A stretch of DNA of 10,262 nt, taken from NCBI GenBank assembly GCA_934149165.1, contig CAKPDY010000040.1, forward strand, positions 1-10,262, written 5' to 3'. The position numbers were made by a program, and so were the translations under genes. This document shows positions 1 to 5,333 of this stretch, piece after piece. How positions within the stretch are numbered: the stretch's first letter is position 1; every line of letters begins with the position of its first letter. The notes beneath the pieces were generated by a model. It was not told the DNA's origin and did no database searches. It saw nothing but the letters and a program-made list of their open reading frames with translations. This stretch comes from an uncultured Clostridia bacterium. GTDB taxonomy: Bacteria; Bacillota; Clostridia; TANB77; CAG-508.

Positions 1-22
1 GTCTTACATTTATGGTAGTGTA

Positions 23-60
23 AAACTTAAATATATTATTTATATATTTAAGTTTATTTT
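23..60 (+). terminator. AT-rich hairpin, possible terminator of an upstream gene
   Basis: A perfect 13-bp inverted repeat (23-35 with 43-55, 7-nt loop) is followed by a T-rich stretch. It lies upstream of the tRNA promoter and would fit the terminator of a gene outside the window. The stem is almost purely A/T, so it could also occur by chance in DNA this AT-rich. Confidence 0.4.
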
Positions 61-112
61 ACTTTTACAATCTACTTATAAAAAATTTTTTGTAATTTTT
101 TTTGAAAAAGTA

Positions 113-141
113 TTGAAAATTATTTGTAATTATGTTATATT
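113..141 (+). promoter_or_regulatory. Promoter of the tRNA-Pro gene
   Basis: A TTGAAA -35 (113-118) and a TATATT -10 (136-141) are separated by 17 nt. The expected start is near 148, about 35 nt before the mature tRNA. It is the best sigma-A-type promoter upstream of the tRNA. Confidence 0.6.
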
Positions 142-183
142 AGATTAGTCTTAAAAATAAAAATATTTATTCAAATAATTAAT

Positions 184-259
184 CGAGGCGTAGCGCAGTT
201 GGTAGCGCGCGTGGTTTGGGACCATGAGGTCGCAGGTTCGATCCCTGTCGCCTCGACCA
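184..259 (+). tRNA. tRNA-Pro (anticodon UGG), CCA encoded
   Basis: The 76-nt sequence folds as a complete cloverleaf. The acceptor stem CGAGGCG pairs with CGCCTCG, and the D arm is GCGC/GCGC. The anticodon stem CGTGG/CCATG encloses the loop TTTGGGA, with anticodon TGG at positions 34-36. The T arm is GCAGG/CCTGT around TTCGATC. Discriminator A and a genomically encoded CCA follow. UGG reads proline codons. The last 13 nt plus 110 nt of downstream sequence are repeated at 2340-2462, so this tRNA gene is the apparent integration site for the mobile DNA to its right. The mature tRNA sequence remains intact. Confidence 0.97.
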
Positions 260-369
260 TATTTAAGCTATTTTTTTGAGAATTCATCAGAATTCCAAAA
301 TAGTTAAAAGTGTTAAAAGATACTATTTTCTAAGATTTTTAGAAAATAGTATCTTTTTGTTTATATTCA
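247..369 (+). repeat. Direct repeat copy 1 (tRNA 3' end plus trailer and terminator), probable att site
   Basis: This 123-bp block recurs at 2340-2462 with about four substitutions and no gaps. It starts with the terminal 13 nt of tRNA-Pro, passes through an imperfect hairpin built on two GAATTC arms (266-305) and ends just after a strong terminator. Identity stops sharply on both sides. Direct repeats of a tRNA 3' end are the usual mark of tyrosine-recombinase integration. The homology running about 110 bp beyond the tRNA is longer than a usual core. It suggests that two related elements share the same left end, or that the element carried the tRNA's terminator with it. Confidence 0.85.
315..359 (+). 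terminator. Intrinsic terminator after tRNA-Pro
   Basis: A perfect 16-bp stem (318-333 with 339-354) with a 5-nt loop is flanked by an A-run and followed by TTTTTG. The upstream A's can pair with the downstream T's, so it may work in both directions. The copy at 2408-2453 differs by paired changes in the two arms that keep the stem intact. Confidence 0.85.
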
Positions 370-401
370 CTTTTATTGCATTCGCCCTTTCAAATTTATT
401 C

Positions 402-439
402 ATATCCGTTTTGGATATTTATATATAATCTAAAATGGA
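402..439. promoter_or_regulatory. Two operator-like palindromes upstream of the XRE gene
   Basis: Positions 402-418 form a perfect inverted repeat with arms ATATCC and GGATAT around a 5-nt spacer. Positions 429-439 (TCTAAAATGGA) are a weaker version on the same pattern. The motif TCC-N5-GGA recurs inside the XRE promoter at 526-536. These are probably binding sites for the XRE protein encoded just downstream. Confidence 0.55.
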
Positions 440-518
440 TACAACATCAATATCTTTTTCAAAATTTTTTGAACTTTCTATAACTTTTATGTAAAAAATA
501 TTTAATTTTCAGTAATCA

Positions 519-547
519 TTGACTTTCCAAAATGGATATGATAAAAT
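519..547 (+). promoter_or_regulatory. Promoter of the XRE-Fic operon with an embedded operator
   Basis: A TTGACT -35 (519-524) and a TAAAAT -10 (542-547) have a 17-nt spacer. The spacer contains the palindrome TCC-AAAAT-GGA (526-536), matching the motifs at 402-418 and 429-439. A repressor bound here would block RNA polymerase, so the XRE protein likely represses itself and the Fic gene. Confidence 0.7.
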
Positions 548-578
548 TTATACATAAATTAAGAAGGAGCGAAAAACT

Positions 579-1328
579 ATGACAAATGGTGAAAGAATAA
601 AGTATTTAAGAGAAAAAAATGGATTTACTCAAAAAGATATTGCTACTAAATTAGGAGTAGAACCTGCCGCAATATCAAAATACGAATTAGATATGAGAGA
701 GCCAAATATTGAAGCACTAAAAAAAATATCAACAATTTTTAATGTGTCAATCGATTATTTATTAGGTAGAACACCAGATGTCTTTGTTGATGAAGCTGAT
801 AAAGAATCATTAGATATTTCTTTAATTAAAAAGAAATATGATTTCTCTAAGAAAAAAATTAAAAACTTAAAAAAAGAATATAAAAATGAAAATGCCATCA
901 TTATTGCAATAAATGAACTTTGCTCAGATATTGGAAAAACAAGTTATGGAGAGTCTAAATCAAATGCGATTATTTCTATTAAAGAAATTGACAATTTATT
1001 TAATGACTTAGAAAATAGTAAATTTCCAAAGCCACAAATTATGATGAAAGTTAAAGATATAGAAAAGGGAATAATAATAGTGGAAATAGATTCTTTTGAT
1101 GATGAAGAATTACCAATTAATGCAATAGAGAGAATTGCTTTATACACAACCAAATTATCAAAGGAATATAATGTGCTAGGACTGGCAATGACTATTGATA
1201 AAGATGAAAATTGTAAGATTATTGATGCTGTATATCAAAAAAATAATGATTCTTATTATATACAATTACATTTGCCAAAAACAGTGCTAACTGCTGGTGA
1301 ATATATTGATATAATGAAAAGGTTATAG
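579..1328 (+). CDS. XRE-family transcriptional repressor
   Basis: A 249-aa DNA-binding regulator. Residues 1-62 are a classic Cro/C1 helix-turn-helix: GERIKYLREKNGFTQKDIA, then the recognition-helix region PAAISKYE, then the ending FNVSIDYLLG. The remainder (about 63-249) is a lysine-rich linker followed by an alpha/beta domain I do not recognise. There is no HExxH, so it is not an ImmA-type peptidase fusion. The start is supported by the SD GAAGGAG at 562-568. The gene lies 15 nt upstream of the Fic gene in the same operon, and the promoter holds a palindrome repeated twice more upstream, consistent with autorepression. Its role may be to keep Fic expression low or to act as the element's immunity repressor. 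The DNA-binding assignment is clear; the partner role is inferred from position. Confidence 0.88.
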   Translation: MTNGERIKYLREKNGFTQKDIATKLGVEPAAISKYELDMREPNIEALKKISTIFNVSIDYLLGRTPDVFVDEADKESLDISLIKKKYDFSKKKIKNLKKEYKNENAIIIAINELCSDIGKTSYGESKSNAIISIKEIDNLFNDLENSKFPKPQIMMKVKDIEKGIIIVEIDSFDDEELPINAIERIALYTTKLSKEYNVLGLAMTIDKDENCKIIDAVYQKNNDSYYIQLHLPKTVLTAGEYIDIMKRL

Positions 1329-1343
1329 AAAAGAGGAAAAATT

Positions 1344-2024
1344 ATGACTATTTTAGAATTTGTTTTAAATAACAAAGATTATTTAGAAGATTTAATTACA
1401 AGAAGTACTTATCATTCAAATGCCATTGAAGGAAGTACACTTACTTATGCTGAAACTTATGCTATTCTTTACAACGACAATAGCTTTAAAATCGAAGGAA
1501 AAGAGCCAAGGGAAATATATGAAGCTATTAATCATAAAAGTGCCTTAGAATTGGTTTTCAAAAATTTAAATAATGATGATGGATTTGATGAAAGATTTAT
1601 TAAAAGACTAAATGAAACAATTAATAGAAATATTAAAGAAACAGAAGGATTTAGAACTGTACAAGTATTTATTCAAGGTAGTGAGCATATTCCACCTGAG
1701 CCTGAAAAAGTACCTAATTTAATGAATTACTATGTATATAATTATAATCATGATGAGCAAGATATTTTTACTAAAATTGCTAGATATCATATAGATTTTG
1801 AAAGAATACATCCTTTTGAAGATGGAAATGGCAGAACTGGTAGATTACTTATTAATTATGAATTATTAAAAAATAATTTACCACCTGTTGTTATAGTAAA
1901 AGAAGATAGGGTAAAATATTTTGAATTTTTAAGAAATAATGATAGTACAGGTTTGGCTGAATGGTTGAAAGAATTATCTGCTAATGAAGAAGAAAGAATG
2001 AAGAAGTTTGGATATAAAGAATAA
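1344..2024 (+). CDS. Fic-domain protein, class II, probable AMP-transferase
   Basis: A 226-aa Fic enzyme. The catalytic motif HPFEDGNGRTGR is at residues 156-167 and matches HxFx(D/E)GNGRxxR in full, so the enzyme should transfer a nucleotide, usually AMP from ATP, to a protein hydroxyl. An N-terminal inhibitory motif SNAIEG (residues 25-30, Glu29) matches (S/T)xxxE(G/N), which marks class II Fic proteins that silence themselves within one chain. The flap region that positions the target is around 103-124. The gene follows the XRE gene by 15 nt with its own SD (GAGG at 1333-1336). The target cannot be told from sequence; bacterial Fic proteins modify topoisomerases, toxins' partners or host proteins. 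At 226 aa it is near a minimal Fic core without an added C-terminal winged helix, so the 3' end may have been trimmed. Confidence 0.93.
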   Translation: MTILEFVLNNKDYLEDLITRSTYHSNAIEGSTLTYAETYAILYNDNSFKIEGKEPREIYEAINHKSALELVFKNLNNDDGFDERFIKRLNETINRNIKETEGFRTVQVFIQGSEHIPPEPEKVPNLMNYYVYNYNHDEQDIFTKIARYHIDFERIHPFEDGNGRTGRLLINYELLKNNLPPVVIVKEDRVKYFEFLRNNDSTGLAEWLKELSANEEERMKKFGYKE

Positions 2025-2027
2025 TAT

Positions 2028-2264
2028 ATGGATGAATTTGTAGAAGTAAGTTCTTCTATTGATAATCTTATACGTTTAAATTTAATAACTAAGAATAACG
2101 ATGTGATAGAACTAGTATATGATTATTCAAAGTTTGAATTAAATACTTTTTATACAGCATTTTCTAATTCCCTAGATCAAAATTCTAAAATTAGAATTAT
2201 AAAATATAGAATGGAATTAACAAATTTTGGAATGAATTTCTTTAATATCTGTAGCAAAAATTAA
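2028..2264 (+). pseudogene. Short frame resembling the C-terminus of DUF4393 proteins
   Basis: A 78-aa frame begins 3 nt after the Fic stop codon, with no convincing SD. Its end, LTNFGMNFFNIC, and the earlier IDNLIRLNLIT look like the C-terminal part of DUF4393 proteins, which are often found on accessory DNA. DUF4393 proteins are normally much longer, so this is probably the tail of a gene whose front was lost when the Fic gene became adjacent. It may still be translated by coupling to the Fic stop. The family match is from memory of the motif and needs a profile search. Confidence 0.45.
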
Positions 2265-2284
2265 ATCTAACTGCATTAAAACTA

Positions 2285-2314
2285 CATTACAAAATGCCAA
2301 AAACACTACAAAAT
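2285..2314. repeat. Two 11-bp direct repeats next to the right att copy
   Basis: CATTACAAAAT (2285-2295) and CACTACAAAAT (2304-2314) are 10/11 identical and 19 bp apart. They lie 26-55 bp left of the second tRNA-end repeat. Spacing and position fit arm-type sites for a tyrosine recombinase or excisionase. In AT-rich DNA, chance is not excluded. Confidence 0.35.
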
Positions 2315-2339
2315 AAATAATTTAAGAACATAAACCAAG

Positions 2340-2462
2340 GTCGCCTCGACCATATTTAAGCTATTTTTTAGAGAATTCATCAGAATTCAAAAATAGTTAA
2401 AAGTGTTAAAAGATACTAATTTCTAAGATTTTTAGAAATTAGTATCTTTTTGTTTATATTCA
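2340..2462 (+). repeat. Direct repeat copy 2 (tRNA-Pro 3' end remnant plus terminator), probable att site
   Basis: It begins GTCGCCTCGACCA, the last 13 nt of tRNA-Pro including CCA, without the rest of a tRNA. It then repeats the trailer and terminator of 247-369 at about 119 of 123 positions. It marks the junction between the XRE-Fic segment and the rep/mob element. No third copy was found up to the window end, so the right border of the second element is probably outside. Confidence 0.85.
2408..2453 (+). terminator. Intrinsic terminator in att copy 2
   Basis: A 16-bp stem (2411-2426 with 2432-2447), loop GATTT, is followed by TTTTTG. It matches the terminator at 315-359 except for one T-to-A change in the left arm and the matching A-to-T change in the right arm, so pairing is preserved. 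Confidence 0.8.
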
Positions 2463-2498
2463 AAAAGTTCTAAAAAATTCTTAAAAATGCGAATATTT

Positions 2499-2569
2499 TG
2501 TTCCGCAAAATGTTCCGCAATTCAAATTTAGGTCAAAAAAATTGTTCCGAAATGTTACTCAAAACGGAA
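2499..2569. repeat. TGTTCCG repeat cluster upstream of repA
   Basis: TGTTCCGCAA occurs at 2499-2508 and 2511-2520 (12 bp apart). TGTTCCGAAA occurs at 2543-2552, and an inverted CGGAA lies near 2565-2569. This is between the att copy and the replication initiator gene. These could be iterons or autorepressor sites for RepA, or arm sites for an integrase. No clean -35/-10 pair was found for repA. Confidence 0.55.
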
Positions 2570-2630
2570 AGCTATTATTTAGCAAGACTTTCAGCAAATT
2601 TTCAAAAAAACTGAAAGGAGAACTATTGCT

Positions 2631-3182
2631 ATGAATTTTATACCCTACAAAGTAAATGAGGTTTTAGATAATGTCTTTTATCAAATTCCAAAAGAATTAT
2701 TAGTAAATCCTATATATAAAAATCTTGATTCCAATAGTATTCTACTATATGGACTATTGCTTGATAGATTATCTGTATCTATGAAAAATAAATGGATAGA
2801 TAAAGAAGGAAATGTGTATATTATTTACTCAAGAAAAGATGCACAAAAGATGTTAAAACTTTCTGATAAGCCAATTACAAAGGCTTTTAGAAAATTAGAA
2901 GAAGCTAAACTTATATATGAAATTAGAAGTGGCTATAGAAAAAGCAACATCATTTATGTTGGAAAAATAAACCACCAATCAATTAAGAAAACTATGAATC
3001 GTACAATGTCTGATTCATCAATCGGAGAATGTACGATTATAGAGTCGGAGAATGTACGACGTAGTAATAATAAATATAATAAAAATAATTATAGTAAAAA
3101 GAGCTTGCACGAAAAAAGTGGCTGGCATTATGAACAAAGAGAATATACTGAAAATGAATTAGAAGCTTTATACTGTAATTAA
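2631..3182 (+). CDS. Replication initiator protein A (RepA_N type)
   Basis: A 183-aa protein whose first ~110 residues have the RepA_N winged-helix pattern found in low-GC plasmids and integrative elements. The segment FYQIPKELLVNPIYKNLDSN is followed by SILLYGLLLDRLSVS and then a DNA-binding stretch around KDAQKMLKLSDKPITKAFRKL (about 80-100). A polar, low-complexity linker (about 125-160) leads to a short C-terminal segment, HYEQREYTENELEALY. RepA_N proteins start replication of the excised or transferred circle. The start has a good SD (AAAGGAG 2614-2620). The protein is shorter than many plasmid RepA_N initiators (roughly 250 aa or more), as seen for several integrative-element versions. 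A TGTTCCG repeat cluster upstream may be its binding region. Confidence 0.8.
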   Translation: MNFIPYKVNEVLDNVFYQIPKELLVNPIYKNLDSNSILLYGLLLDRLSVSMKNKWIDKEGNVYIIYSRKDAQKMLKLSDKPITKAFRKLEEAKLIYEIRSGYRKSNIIYVGKINHQSIKKTMNRTMSDSSIGECTIIESENVRRSNNKYNKNNYSKKSLHEKSGWHYEQREYTENELEALYCN

Positions 3183-3200
3183 GAAATGGAGATATTAATT

Positions 3201-3485
3201 ATGAATAATTTAAGAGAAGTTAAAAATGATTTATTAAAAAACTGGATTGATTATAGAGCTGAAACAATATTTACAACACTAAATGCTGAAGATAAAAAAC
3301 ATTGTATACAATATGATGAAATTACTGAAAGGATATTAAAGAATATACCAATTCAAAATAAAAAATATGTGATGAAACAACTTGATTTACTTGATAAAAA
3401 TTATATGGATTATTTTGATTATTGGTGTGAAAAGTATTATAGAAAAGGTTTTGTTGATAGTATTGAATTATTAAAAATAATTTAA
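3201..3485 (+). CDS. Small helical protein of unknown function
   Basis: A 94-aa, charged, apparently all-helical protein. I chose ATG 3201 rather than 3186 because GGAG at 3188-3191 is well spaced as its SD. It starts 18 nt after the repA stop, so the two are likely cotranscribed. The C-terminal part, YWCEKYYRKGFVDSIELLK, resembles the ending of small accessory proteins often found near Rep genes in Clostridia elements, but I do not recognise a named family. No catalytic motif, signal peptide or membrane segment is seen. Confidence 0.7.
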   Translation: MNNLREVKNDLLKNWIDYRAETIFTTLNAEDKKHCIQYDEITERILKNIPIQNKKYVMKQLDLLDKNYMDYFDYWCEKYYRKGFVDSIELLKII

Positions 3486-3496
3486 TGTTTAAGCAT

Positions 3497-3550
3497 AATT
3501 AACTTAAAGTACTCCTTTACTACTAGCTTATGGAGTGCTTTAGGTTAATT
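3497..3550. repeat. Long imperfect inverted repeat without a T-run
   Basis: A 19-bp stem (3497-3515 with 3532-3550) has only two G:U-type positions and a 16-nt loop, directly downstream of the rep operon. The right side is followed by GAAACAGG rather than T's, so it is not a standard intrinsic terminator on the plus strand. It could be a weak terminator, a structural site or a regulatory dyad. Confidence 0.6.
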
Positions 3551-3586
3551 GAAACAGGATAAAACAGCAATTTAAAAAAATGAAAT

Positions 3587-3614
3587 TTGACATAAATTGA
3601 TAGTATGATATAAT
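3587..3614 (+). promoter_or_regulatory. Consensus sigma-A promoter of the 348-aa gene cassette
   Basis: TTGACA (3587-3592) and TATAAT (3609-3614), both perfect consensus, are separated by 16 nt. The predicted start is near 3621, leaving a ~70-nt leader before ATG 3691. It is among the strongest promoters in the window and marks 3691-5238 as an independently transcribed cargo unit. Confidence 0.8.
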
Positions 3615-3690
3615 CTTTCATAGAAATAGTAATTTCGTATTATAGTTATATATTAAGTATGTAAATAATTTTTATAAAGAGGTGTTAAAT

Positions 3691-4737
3691 ATGGTAAATT
3701 ATAAAATTAGAAATAAAAATATAAAAGATTTAGTAGAATCAGATTTTTATAAGGATATGTATGCTAAAATGAAGGATTATCACGAAACAAAATTTATGGA
3801 AAATAAATCTGCATTTATTTTTAATACTATTTTATTGACCTCACAACTTATAGAAAATCCAGAACAAATAAAAAGAGTAGTGGAAAATTTCTTAAAAGAA
3901 AATTATAGTGATACAGGGTATTTACAAGACATTTTTTTTGCAAAATTGGTATTAGAAATAGAAAAAGAGTGTAATATTAAATTAGATAAAAAAAGTATAT
4001 CTGAATCCCTTTGCCACGGATGTGCGGTTCATTTTACAACATTAAATTTAGCAAAACAAATAGAAAATGAAAAAATTTTAAAATGCAGTAATTCTTTTTT
4101 AAAGAAAGAAGAAGAAGAACAAATAGTAAAAATTATTGAGTTACAAAGAAACAAACTTAATAAAAATGATGTGAATAAGTACTTTTCCTTAGGATGTGCA
4201 TATGCTAGAGGAATAAGTATGGGATCTCAGACTGAAGGATTTTGGATGAATAATACTCCAGAATCAATGGCTTTTTTATTTGCATCTGATTTGCAATCTA
4301 GTGGATATGAAGAATTTAAAGAACATGTTAAAAAATGTACAGATCAATTAGAAGACGAAGATAGAAAAAATGCAATTAATCTATTAGAAAGTTTATGGAA
4401 TAGAGTAGTAGGAAAAGTAGATGGAAGAGGATGCATATTGATAAATAGAGATGATTTAGAGTATGAAGTAGATACAGATTGGAGTGAAGATCCACCACGA
4501 ATAGTGGAGAAAAGACCATATTCTAATAATAGGTTAAATGAATTATTTTCACTAGAAAATTCAAGATATAGTCAAGATATTATAGTAAGAGAAGATGCGG
4601 TTATTAATGTTCCGACAATACAAGAGTTGGAAAAATATAAAAATAAAAATTTGGATATTGTTAATAGTTTTTCCTCAAAAAAAGATTATGATTCAATTAA
4701 GCAAATGTTTGATAAGACGGATGAACTGTTTGAATAA
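3691..4737 (+). CDS. Unrecognised 348-aa protein; possible ADP-ribosyltransferase-like fold
   Basis: I do not recognise this protein. ATG 3691 is chosen over GTG 3682 because AGAGGTG (3678-3684) is its SD. It is soluble, with no signal peptide or membrane segment. The N-terminal ~100 residues look helical and are followed by a Cys/His cluster CHGCAVH (about 108-114). Three spaced segments recall ADP-ribosyltransferase-like enzymes: AVHFTTLNLAKQIENEKIL (112-130, like H-x-T...A..I), GFWMNNTPESMAFLFASDL (183-201, like the aromatic strand followed by T-P-E-x-A) and YSQDIIVREDAVINV (about 293-307, like the terminal E/D-V-V strand). This is only pattern resemblance. It is the first gene of a strongly promoted three-gene unit inside a mobile element, so an effector, toxin or defence role is possible but unproven. 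Confidence 0.8.
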   Translation: MVNYKIRNKNIKDLVESDFYKDMYAKMKDYHETKFMENKSAFIFNTILLTSQLIENPEQIKRVVENFLKENYSDTGYLQDIFFAKLVLEIEKECNIKLDKKSISESLCHGCAVHFTTLNLAKQIENEKILKCSNSFLKKEEEEQIVKIIELQRNKLNKNDVNKYFSLGCAYARGISMGSQTEGFWMNNTPESMAFLFASDLQSSGYEEFKEHVKKCTDQLEDEDRKNAINLLESLWNRVVGKVDGRGCILINRDDLEYEVDTDWSEDPPRIVEKRPYSNNRLNELFSLENSRYSQDIIVREDAVINVPTIQELEKYKNKNLDIVNSFSSKKDYDSIKQMFDKTDELFE

Positions 4738-4763
4738 CTTACAATATACGGAGATGATTATAA

Positions 4764-5009
4764 ATGAATAAAGAAATACTATTATCTAATATAGATAAAG
4801 TTCATACTACAGAAATGGGAATTGATAGAATTAAGAAAAATCTAAAATTAGATACTAATGATGTAGTCCAATATTGTAAAAATAAAGTTTTAGATAAAAA
4901 TTGTAATATATATAAACAAGGTAAGAATTGGTATTGTGAAATTGATAATATAAAGATAACTATTAACTCATATAGTTATACAATTATTACAGCACATACT
5001 ATTTGCTAA
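4764..5009 (+). CDS. DUF3781 family protein
   Basis: An 81-aa protein matching DUF3781 from end to end: KVHTTEMGIDRIKKNL near the start, DVVQYCKNKV in the middle, and GKNWYCEIDN leading to ITINSYSYTIITAHTI at the end. The function of this family is unknown. It looks like a compact alpha-plus-beta domain. The SD is GGAGATGA (about 4750-4757), and the gene follows the 348-aa gene by 26 nt without a terminator, so they are cotranscribed. The family is usually encoded as a single small gene; whether it works with the large neighbour is unknown. The family assignment is from remembered conserved motifs. Confidence 0.8.
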   Translation: MNKEILLSNIDKVHTTEMGIDRIKKNLKLDTNDVVQYCKNKVLDKNCNIYKQGKNWYCEIDNIKITINSYSYTIITAHTIC

Positions 5010-5034
5010 ATTATAATTATATGAGGTGTTGAAG

Positions 5035-5238
5035 ATGAGTAAATATGAACCATTATGGAAATATATAAAAGATAATAAGAAAGAAAATTATAAATTAACT
5101 TATGAAGAAATCAAAAATATTTTAGGATTTGAAATTGACCATTCATTTTTGACTTATAAAAAAGAGTTAAAAGAATATGGGTATGAAGTTAGTAAAATAT
5201 CAATGAAAGATAAGACAGTAACTTTCAATAAAATGTAA
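5035..5238 (+). CDS. Conserved 67-aa hypothetical protein
   Basis: Starts at ATG 5035, with GAGGTG at 5023-5028 as SD; the GTG at 5026 lies inside that site and is unlikely. The protein MSKYEPLWKYIKDN... contains the block EIKNILGFEIDHSFLTYKKEL followed by YGYEVSKISMKDKTVTFNK. I recall this pattern from many small, uncharacterised Clostridia proteins, but cannot name a confirmed family. The layout, a helical front and a beta-hairpin tail with a central DHSFLTYKK helix, suggests a small winged-helix-like or nucleic-acid-binding fold. It is 25 nt downstream of the DUF3781 gene and is the last gene of that unit before the MerR promoter. Confidence 0.75.
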   Translation: MSKYEPLWKYIKDNKKENYKLTYEEIKNILGFEIDHSFLTYKKELKEYGYEVSKISMKDKTVTFNKM

Positions 5239-5283
5239 CTAAAAATTACAATTTAATAATTTAAAAAATTTCATTAAAAATTA

Positions 5284-5314
5284 TTGACTCTCCCCTTAGA
5301 GTAGGTTGTATAAA
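5284..5314 (+). promoter_or_regulatory. MerR-type promoter/operator with a 19-nt spacer
   Basis: TTGACT (5284-5289) and TATAAA (5309-5314) are separated by 19 nt, the overlong spacing typical of MerR-family promoters. A dyad ACTCT (5287-5291) and AGAGT (5298-5302) lies between them. MerR proteins untwist such promoters when activated, so the downstream regulator probably controls itself. Confidence 0.8.
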
Positions 5315-5333
5315 TAATTTAAGGAGGCAAGAT

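Larger units (their letters stand above)
247..2339. mobile_element. Small integrated segment at tRNA-Pro carrying XRE-Fic, no integrase
   Basis: The segment is bounded by the two 123-bp direct repeats that begin with the tRNA-Pro 3' end. It holds an XRE repressor, a Fic enzyme and a short DUF4393-like remnant in about 2.1 kb. No recombinase or excisionase gene is seen. It is therefore either a satellite moved by a recombinase encoded elsewhere or the residue of a larger element after deletion. Two near-identical 11-bp motifs (CAYTACAAAAT at 2285-2295 and 2304-2314) lie just inside the right repeat, where arm-type integrase sites would be expected. Confidence 0.6.

Noticed and set aside
944..1153. 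Minus-strand 69-aa frame inside the XRE gene
   Set aside because: It lies opposite a well-supported XRE coding sequence and has a low-complexity Ser/Ile composition typical of an antisense shadow.
579..1328. ImmR/ImmA-type repressor-protease fusion
   Set aside because: No HExxH metalloprotease motif in the C-terminal domain and no ImmA gene next to it.
2340..2352. Second tRNA gene
   Set aside because: Only the last 13 nt of tRNA-Pro are present, with no cloverleaf upstream; it is an att remnant.
2499..2552. CRISPR-like array at the TGTTCCG repeats
   Set aside because: Repeats are only 10 bp, unequally spaced (12 and 32 bp) and too few; no cas genes.
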